From assembly GCA_020720325.1 (NCBI GenBank), contig DYOW01000014.1, positions 1 through 37,962 of the forward strand: DNA of 37,962 nucleotides, given 5' to 3'. The notes under the pieces were generated by a model. It was given only the letters and a program-made list of their open reading frames with translations. It searched no databases and had not been told where the DNA came from. This document shows positions 20,508 through 27,262 of the stretch, one piece after another. Origin of the DNA: Desulfobulbus propionicus. Its GTDB lineage: Bacteria > Desulfobacterota > Dissulfuribacteria > Dissulfuribacterales > DYOW01. The translations under genes were made by a program, and so were the position numbers. Numbering within the stretch: the stretch's first letter is position 1; each line of letters starts with the position of its first letter.

Positions 20508-20900
20508 TTATTTTGCTTCAAAAAGATGCAAAATTTTATCATATATATTTTGTGCAAAGGCATAAAATTCCTTTGCGTCTTCTATTGTTGGTTTTCCTTC
20601 CGGTAATAGCCCAAAATCTCCAGGGTATCTGGATTCGATATAGAGCTTATCTAATAAACTTAAAATCTTCTCTTCAGGCTCTATTATTTTATCAGGAAAT
20701 AAAGTTAATAACTGTCTTAATTTATGTATTTTGGGTATCTCTATCTGATTTTCTTCCAAGATAGCCTTAAATACTTTTTCAACACATTGCTGAGCATGAA
20801 ATGCGACTATATGTGTCAATAGAACATTGTCTTTAATCTCTTCTATGGTTATCAAATCATCATAAGCTGCTTTCAGCCACTCTTTAGTTAGATTTCTCAT
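20508..20900 (-). CDS. HEPN domain protein
   Basis: WLKAAYDDLITIEE..HIVAFHAQQCVEKVFKAIL..IPKIHKLRQLL; overlaps the adjacent nucleotidyltransferase gene. Confidence 0.85.
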   Translation of the reverse strand: MRNLTKEWLKAAYDDLITIEEIKDNVLLTHIVAFHAQQCVEKVFKAILEENQIEIPKIHKLRQLLTLFPDKIIEPEEKILSLLDKLYIESRYPGDFGLLPEGKPTIEDAKEFYAFAQNIYDKILHLFEAK

Positions 20901-21228
20901 ATAATCTCACACCATCTCTTAGTATTTTTCTACAAAACATTCCATCCATTTCAATAAATTTTTGATGCATTGCCTTTGTATGAGTTATCAAATCAAGACC
21001 ATATTTGCTGTTTAACTCATCTAATTTTTGAATGTATTCTATATAAATCTCACTTTTTTCGCGCCAGTTTTTTGGCATAAACTCATCTTTGGTGACTATA
21101 TAAAGGTCAATGTCGCTGTCTTTTGTAGGCTCACCCCATGCATAACTGCCAAAAAGTATAACTTTTTCAGGGTCAAGCGGCTTTAGAGCATCTATGATTT
21201 GTTTTTTTATGTTTTCCGGTAATTTCAT
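20884..21228 (-). CDS. Minimal nucleotidyltransferase (MNT), partner of the HEPN protein
   Basis: KVILFGSYAWGEPTKDSDIDLYIVT. Confidence 0.9.
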   Translation of the reverse strand: MKLPENIKKQIIDALKPLDPEKVILFGSYAWGEPTKDSDIDLYIVTKDEFMPKNWREKSEIYIEYIQKLDELNSKYGLDLITHTKAMHQKFIEMDGMFCRKILRDGVRLYEKSN

Positions 21229-21259
21229 GTTAAATATTGTGCCATTTTGTAGTCTTATC

Positions 21260-22957
21260 TCAGGCAGTAGTTAAATTTGAAAGCTCCTCATTAATCCTCT
21301 GAAAGACATCTTCCCATTCTTTAAAATTTTTTTGCCTGAATAATTTCATATCTGGATACCAAGGACTTTTTGTGCCATCAACGCCCCACCGCCAGTCATG
21401 GTGATAGGGAATAATTGTCCATGTAGGCTTTCCCATTGAAGCTGATAAGTGGCAAAGAGCAGTGTCAACAGTTATAACCAAATCAAGATGTTCAAGGATA
21501 GCGGCGGTGTTTGCAAAACTAATCAGTTCATCGGCAAGATTAATGCAATTATCATGGTCTTCCGGCAATATCTTAAATTCTCTTTGAAGGCTAAAAAATT
21601 TTTTTTCTTTATGACTAAATAAACTTGAAAAATCACCAAACTCACAGGATTTTTGTAAAGAATATTCTGACTTTGGATTGGTTTTCCATGCAAAGCCAAT
21701 CTTAAACATATCTTTATAGGGTTCAAAAAAATTATGATATTTTTTAACAAGTTCTTCATCAGGAAATAAATAAGGTATATTAACTGGTATTGAATTTTCA
21801 TTGGTTTTTAAGATTGTAGGCAGATTAAGAAGCGGCGTGTAACAATCAAATTTATCAAGATTGTTATTAACATGATCCCGCGGCATTATTTCATCAATAT
21901 CTTCAAAATTTTTGAATAAGTCAAGCAGCTCCCAATTTGCAGCCAAAATAATTTTTTTTGATAAGGGTCTGATTTTTTTTAAATATCTCACGAACATCAA
22001 ACTGTCGCCAAAACCCTGTTCAGCATGAACAAGCAGGATTTTATCTGAAATATCCTCACCGTTCCACAGTGGTTTCGCTATATGAAGAGAAAAGGTGTTG
22101 GGTCTTTTCCACCTCCAGAGATATTCCTTAAATCCTTCTTCTATATTATTATTTGCAAGATAAGCAAGGCTTAAATTCCAATGGGCTTCAACCATCTCAG
22201 GATTTATCTGAATTGCCTGATTATAATTATTAATAGCCTTTAGATTATCAAGCTTATTTCTGTGGCAATTTCCTATATTATAATATATTAAGTCTAAATT
22301 ATTTTTTGAGGCTTTGTCTATTTCAAGGGCTATTTCAAAATTTTTAAGGGCATTATCAATATCTTTATCAATATCATAAAGAATATTTCCTAAATTGATA
22401 TAGGCATGAGAAAAATTTGGCGCTAATTCAATAGCTTGCAATAAAAGTTTTTTGGCGGTGTCATGTTGTTTTTTTTCAATTAATGTTTTTGAATAATTAT
22501 ATAATGCATTTACGTTATTAGGGTTGATTGTTATTACTTTTTGGAAAGCTTGTTCTGATAAATCATATTGTTTAATCTTATAATATGCCACACCTAAATT
22601 TAATAAACAAGTCTGATTGTTAGGTTGTAACAATATTGCCCGTTCATAAAAAGGTATAGACACTGCATGTCTGTTAAGGAGTTGCCTGTTATAGCCAAGC
22701 TCATATAAAACAGATGGCTCATCAGGTTTTATTTCCAAAGCTTTTTCAAAATTCTCCCTTGCTTCGTCATAATTACCAAGAATGTTCAGGCACACTCCAA
22801 CATTAAAAAGCGCTTCAAAATAAGCGGTATTTAATAAAAGCGCCTGTTTATAAAAGTTAACAGCTTCATTAATATTTTTTTGTTGAAATAACTGATTAGC
22901 AATATTATAATATTCAATTGCTTTTTGTATTTGTAATGGCAATGCAATATTTGACAT
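21260..22957 (-). CDS. TPR-repeat protein with C-terminal glycosyltransferase domain (GT9/OGT-like)
   Basis: Multiple TPRs (EALFNVGVCLNILGNYDEARENFEKALEIKPDEP); C-terminal ILLVHAEQGFGDSLMFVRYL..DLVITVDTALCHLSASMGKPTWTIIP. Confidence 0.87.
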   Translation of the reverse strand: MSNIALPLQIQKAIEYYNIANQLFQQKNINEAVNFYKQALLLNTAYFEALFNVGVCLNILGNYDEARENFEKALEIKPDEPSVLYELGYNRQLLNRHAVSIPFYERAILLQPNNQTCLLNLGVAYYKIKQYDLSEQAFQKVITINPNNVNALYNYSKTLIEKKQHDTAKKLLLQAIELAPNFSHAYINLGNILYDIDKDIDNALKNFEIALEIDKASKNNLDLIYYNIGNCHRNKLDNLKAINNYNQAIQINPEMVEAHWNLSLAYLANNNIEEGFKEYLWRWKRPNTFSLHIAKPLWNGEDISDKILLVHAEQGFGDSLMFVRYLKKIRPLSKKIILAANWELLDLFKNFEDIDEIMPRDHVNNNLDKFDCYTPLLNLPTILKTNENSIPVNIPYLFPDEELVKKYHNFFEPYKDMFKIGFAWKTNPKSEYSLQKSCEFGDFSSLFSHKEKKFFSLQREFKILPEDHDNCINLADELISFANTAAILEHLDLVITVDTALCHLSASMGKPTWTIIPYHHDWRWGVDGTKSPWYPDMKLFRQKNFKEWEDVFQRINEELSNLTTA

Positions 22958-22981
22958 AAAATTTCCTTTTAAAAATAACCT

Positions 22982-25810
22982 TTATTCCTTTAATTTATTT
23001 AATTTTTCTTTGGCAATTAAATTATTCGGTAATTTATTCAGAACTGTTTCGTAAGCATATTTTGCCGCATCAGTAAAACCTGCCATGAAATAAGCATCAC
23101 CAAGTTTTATAAATAAGTCATACTTTTGTGGCATTGCTTTCAGGCAATTTTCATAAGCAATAATAGCCTCATTAAAATTTTTCTGATATAAGAGCAAATC
23201 TCCAATTTCTTCCCATAAAATGGCAGTTTTAGGATTTAAGAGAACTGCGCTTTGTAAAAAAGCTATTCCTTCATAAAAATAACCATTTTCAAGAAAAAAT
23301 TTTGATTTTAATATTAAATAATTCTCATCAGATGGTTTTTTTTCCAATAATTTATCAAGAAACAGTAATATTTTATTATTCTGCCCGGATGCATAATAAA
23401 ATTTTAGAGCCAATTCATTATATTCAGGAAGCATTTCAGATAAAGGTTCCCATTGTGTTATCAGGTTCTCTGTTTTATGCTGATCATTATTCCCTGCTTG
23501 ATTAATAATTTCTTTATGTATTTCCCAGAGATTAAGAATTTGACTTGATATTGAGAAATCACTAAATAAATCAATTATAAAAATAAAACGTTTTGCCCAT
23601 TTATTAAATACAGTTGGAAAGCCCTCATTAAATCTGCCGAGCATCATTTTTTCTTGGTTTTCCATCTCATTTTTTGCAATGAAAACAAGTATATTATTTA
23701 AATAAGGATCATCCTGTGTTATCTGTTCCTTATATTTTTGGGCATTTTCATAGTCGTTCATCAATAAAAAATAAGCAGTTTTTAAATAATATAAAAAATT
23801 TTGAGGATAGTTGTTTTCTTCAAGAGAGATTATTATTTTATTTGCAAGATTTGCATAACCATTCATTAAGTATAATGCTGCCAATTCTTTCAGGATATCA
23901 ACATCCTTGTTTTTCCTGCTCTTTGTCAATAAATCCGTCTCTTTAATTAAAAAATCCTTTAGTTCATATAAGGTTTTTTCAAAAAGATTGATTTTTTCCT
24001 TTCTTAATAAATTAATAGATTTTTTTCTGTTAATCTCCGCGACTAACCACATTAAATAACCTTCTTTTTTTAAAATTTCTTCATTTTTAAAGCTTTCGGC
24101 TTCAAATTCAGCAAGATTTTTAAAGGTCAGTTCCATTACTGAAAAAGAAATATCAGGTATATTGTCAAGATAATTATTTAGCTTATCAAGTTCTAATAAT
24201 TTATTGAAAATAAATCTTGGCAAATGTTCATGACCGGAAATACTTAAATTTTTTTTGGCTAATTCTTTTATATCTTCGGAGATTTCATCTATTAATTTGA
24301 CAGATTTGTCAATTTTTTTATAAATTAGTTTTATTCTTGTAAGGATATCATCTGTTTTTCTAAAAATTGGATCAATTTTATAATTTTTTTTTTTAGGTAT
24401 ATTTTCAATTACATTCTTATTTATTAAATGATTTTCGTACCTCTTATTTAATTCATCTAATTTTATTCTTTCTGTTCCTTCTATATGAAGACCCTTTGAG
24501 GTGGCGTTAATGATATGTGTGTCTTGATTTTCATTTATGATTTTTTCAAAAAGTGTTTTGATAGATAAAAATTGCCTGTCAGTCCTTATAGTTGTTCCAT
24601 CAACTCCTTTAACATACAAATATTCCCTGTCATTTGTCAATTTGCTATGAAAAACAGTATGTTTGGAATGATCAATAGATTCTTCAGGAAAACCAAGGTC
24701 TTGTCCTAAAAGAATTACAGGATTAGCTCCGATATAACAGGCAAAAAGAAGGGAAAGATGCGCGGCAGACGACGCTGCCTGAATAGAATGGTAGGATTGT
24801 AGCGCATTAACAATCCACTGCTGAGGCAATTCATTTATAATTATTATTGAAAGCGCATTATAAGGCGCCCTTTTTATTATTAATGGACTTACCTTATTCA
24901 TTGCTATTAAGGTATATGGAAGTCTTTTCTCTATGGTTGGAAGAAATTTTTCAAAATTTTCATCCTGAAAATCAATGGTTGTGACAAAATCTGGTATAAT
25001 ATCATATTTTGAAAGCGCTGAGAGAGCGGAGTCAACTGATATTATGATTACCTTGTCCTGCATTTTTTTTAATATTTCCAAATCATTATCCAGTGATGGT
25101 CCTGCAGCCACACATACTGCCGGTAAATTCAAGGCAATATCTTTCAGGTTTTCAACAGGTAAAATATGATTTAAAGGTTTTAGATTTTCGTATCTGTTTT
25201 TAAAAAAATAATCACCACATTTTGAAATTGTGCCGCCGTTTGCAGATATTAAATTGGCTATTTCATAAATTTTATTGTTAACTTTTTCAAACAGTTCTTT
25301 TTTATGGATAAAACCCGGAATATACTGTAACAAATGTATGTCATAAATAGACGCAAGCCTGAAAATATCCTGTTCAAATGCAAAATAATCAGGCTTACCT
25401 ATAAATATGCTTGTTTTTATAGTATTAAAAAGATCTGTTAAATCAATATGATGCAAAGCAAAAATAAAATGGTCAATCCAAGGTTCAATAATTACAATCT
25501 TACTTAATTTTGGACGTTTTTCCAGAATATAAAGCGGACCATAACCCAGTCCGTTTCCTGTAAATATTGCGACACCCCTGGAATCTTCAGGTATAACTCC
25601 AAGATGTTTCTGTGCATCTAATAAAGGATTTTCCCAATTATATGCCAATTTTTCGTTAAATGGCGTGTCAAACAAAAGATTTGCCATATTGTTTTTGGAA
25701 AACACAAGGGTTCCGGGAGGGTTATAATTTTTATATGATTTTATAAAATTATATAACTTAGGATCTTTTTTCTCTAGGGCTTTGAGATTTTTTTCGAAAA
25801 TAGATTCCAT
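22982..25810 (-). CDS. Maf-type flagellin glycosyltransferase (DUF115/MptE-like) with C-terminal TPRs
   Basis: LPAVCVAAGPSLDNDLEILKKMQDKVIIISVDSALSALSKYDIIPDFVTTIDFQ; GANPVILLGQDLGFPEESIDHSKH; TPRs at C-terminus. Confidence 0.9.
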   Translation of the reverse strand: MESIFEKNLKALEKKDPKLYNFIKSYKNYNPPGTLVFSKNNMANLLFDTPFNEKLAYNWENPLLDAQKHLGVIPEDSRGVAIFTGNGLGYGPLYILEKRPKLSKIVIIEPWIDHFIFALHHIDLTDLFNTIKTSIFIGKPDYFAFEQDIFRLASIYDIHLLQYIPGFIHKKELFEKVNNKIYEIANLISANGGTISKCGDYFFKNRYENLKPLNHILPVENLKDIALNLPAVCVAAGPSLDNDLEILKKMQDKVIIISVDSALSALSKYDIIPDFVTTIDFQDENFEKFLPTIEKRLPYTLIAMNKVSPLIIKRAPYNALSIIIINELPQQWIVNALQSYHSIQAASSAAHLSLLFACYIGANPVILLGQDLGFPEESIDHSKHTVFHSKLTNDREYLYVKGVDGTTIRTDRQFLSIKTLFEKIINENQDTHIINATSKGLHIEGTERIKLDELNKRYENHLINKNVIENIPKKKNYKIDPIFRKTDDILTRIKLIYKKIDKSVKLIDEISEDIKELAKKNLSISGHEHLPRFIFNKLLELDKLNNYLDNIPDISFSVMELTFKNLAEFEAESFKNEEILKKEGYLMWLVAEINRKKSINLLRKEKINLFEKTLYELKDFLIKETDLLTKSRKNKDVDILKELAALYLMNGYANLANKIIISLEENNYPQNFLYYLKTAYFLLMNDYENAQKYKEQITQDDPYLNNILVFIAKNEMENQEKMMLGRFNEGFPTVFNKWAKRFIFIIDLFSDFSISSQILNLWEIHKEIINQAGNNDQHKTENLITQWEPLSEMLPEYNELALKFYYASGQNNKILLFLDKLLEKKPSDENYLILKSKFFLENGYFYEGIAFLQSAVLLNPKTAILWEEIGDLLLYQKNFNEAIIAYENCLKAMPQKYDLFIKLGDAYFMAGFTDAAKYAYETVLNKLPNNLIAKEKLNKLKE

Positions 25811-25893
25811 AATGATTAAAGATTTCGTCTTTGATTTAAAATATAAGTCTTTTTTCTATTTTCGGAATTTTGTCTGTTTTCTGAAATGGAAAT

Positions 25894-25927
25894 ATCGTAG
25901 GGACAACCCTAGGGTTGTCCCTACGAT
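25894..25927. repeat. REP palindrome, copy 1
   Basis: Perfect 34-bp palindrome ATCGTAGGGACAACCCTAGGGTTGTCCCTACGAT. Confidence 0.9.
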
Positions 25928-25970
25928 TACAATTTATAATTTGATGATGGGTTAACATCTTGCTGGGTTA

Positions 25971-26090
25971 GAGGCTGTCCAGCAAAGCCAAAAATCTACA
26001 TTTAACTAACTACATACAGACAAAAAACAACCTGATCGTAACTATATATGGTATGCCAAAATGATGATTTCATATTTGCAGGACAGCCTC
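25971..26090. mobile_element. MITE-like element, 120 bp, no ORF
   Basis: TIRs GAGGCTGTCCAGCAAA / TTTGCAGGACAGCCTC (15 of 16 match), flanked on both sides by GGTTA, consistent with a 5-bp target duplication. Confidence 0.8.
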
Positions 26091-26109
26091 GGTTAGGACA
26101 GGCATTTTT

Positions 26110-26667
26110 TTATAAATCAATTTCATCATTACTATCTGCTACCCATTTTAATGGATTTAATCGGATATAATCCCTGATTTTTTGCAGTGATTCCTCGTCA
26201 CGAATAATGTGGTCGTAAAATGAACGTTGCCATAAAAATATAGATAATCCATTTATATGTATCAATTTGGACGATGTTGTTTTAAATGCATTTATTGTTT
26301 TGGATAATAAATTGTGGCGTCGATAATATACAGCATTATTTGTTTCCATATTACCCGTAGGGACAAACGTAGGGACAACCCTAGGGTTGTCCCTACAAGT
26401 ATCATTATTTTCTATTATTAAAATTCCATGAATATGATCCGGCATAACAATGTATTTATCCAATTTTATATAATCATATCGGTCTGCTAACCACAACCAT
26501 TGTTTTTCAACAATAGCGCCATATTCGTTTAATAGCATTTTCCCATTTAGGATTTCACAAAAAAAATGCTGTTTATCCTTTGTGCAAATGGTTATAAAAT
26601 ACCATCCGCATTTAGAATAATCATGTCCATTCATACGGTTATTTTTACGTTCTTTGTTACTGCTCAT
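26110..26667 (-). CDS. REP-associated tyrosine transposase (RAYT, Y1/TnpA_REP family)
   Basis: GWYFITICTKDKQHFF..KLDKYIVMPDHIHGILII (HUH); SFYDHIIRDEESLQKIRDYIRLNPLKW (catalytic Tyr region). Confidence 0.93.
   Translation of the reverse strand: MSSNKERKNNRMNGHDYSKCGWYFITICTKDKQHFFCEILNGKMLLNEYGAIVEKQWLWLADRYDYIKLDKYIVMPDHIHGILIIENNDTCRDNPRVVPTFVPTGNMETNNAVYYRRHNLLSKTINAFKTTSSKLIHINGLSIFLWQRSFYDHIIRDEESLQKIRDYIRLNPLKWVADSNDEIDL
26353..26397. repeat. REP unit, copy 2, inside the RAYT coding sequence
   Basis: ACCCGTAGGGACAAACGTAGGGACAACCCTAGGGTTGTCCCTACA; core 28-bp palindrome 26369-26396. Confidence 0.9.
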
Positions 26668-26753
26668 TTAATTCACATCATCTTTAATAATTATTCCAAA
26701 TCATACAAAAAAAATCCTGTCCAAATATTATGCCTATATTACCATATTTTATT

Positions 26754-26803
26754 ACCCGTAGGGACAACCCTAGGGTTGTCCCTACGTTTGTCCCTACGGG
26801 TAT
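26754..26803. repeat. REP unit, copy 3
   Basis: ACCCGTAGGGACAACCCTAGGGTTGTCCCTACGTTTGTCCCTACGGGTA; inverted relative to copy 2 on the + strand. Confidence 0.9.
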
Positions 26804-26996
26804 CCCGACCATATTTTATATATACCCTGTTTTTTTATCTGTCTTCAAACATGCCGATAATATACTATGAAATTTTTTTTATTTTATATATAAAAAATAC
26901 TTGACAAATTTTAAAAAAGAGTTAATGTCATAATTAATGAGATAAAGGATTTTCTCATTAATTAAAAAATTTTTTCTTTATCAAGGAAGATAAAAA

Positions 26997-27155
26997 GTGA
27001 AAAATTTTAACATTTCTATATACAGAATATTATATTCTACTTCATTATTTTTTTCAATATTTCTTTCTGCATTTTTATTCCAATTAATCCATATTAATAA
27101 TTCCCAATCTATTAAAGCACAAGGAGGTGAAAAAACAGCATTATATTTTTATTGA
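26997..27155 (+). CDS. Possible small secreted or membrane peptide (52 aa, GTG start)
   Basis: Manual translation MKNFNISIYRILYSTSLFFSIFLSAFLFQLIHINNSQSIKAQGGEKTALYFY*; AAGGAAG upstream; below the ORF-track size cutoff. Confidence 0.35.
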   Translation: MKNFNISIYRILYSTSLFFSIFLSAFLFQLIHINNSQSIKAQGGEKTALYFY

Positions 27156-27262
27156 CAACAAAAAAAACAATCATTTTAACCAATTAAACATCTTGACATT
27201 AACCTGAAAAAACAAAACTATTTCCAATGAAGGAAATAAAAATAATCATGGAGGATTAAAAA

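Noticed and set aside
25894-26803. Possible CRISPR array from the repeated palindromes
   Set aside because: Only three copies at irregular spacing, in different orientations, one within a gene, tied to a RAYT; no cas genes
26566-26904. Plus-strand 112-aa ORF
   Set aside because: Begins antisense to the RAYT and runs through a REP palindrome; no family features
27160-27262. Second TTGACA-like box near 27194 as flagellin promoter
   Set aside because: No convincing -10 element at proper spacing, and AT-rich background makes chance matches common
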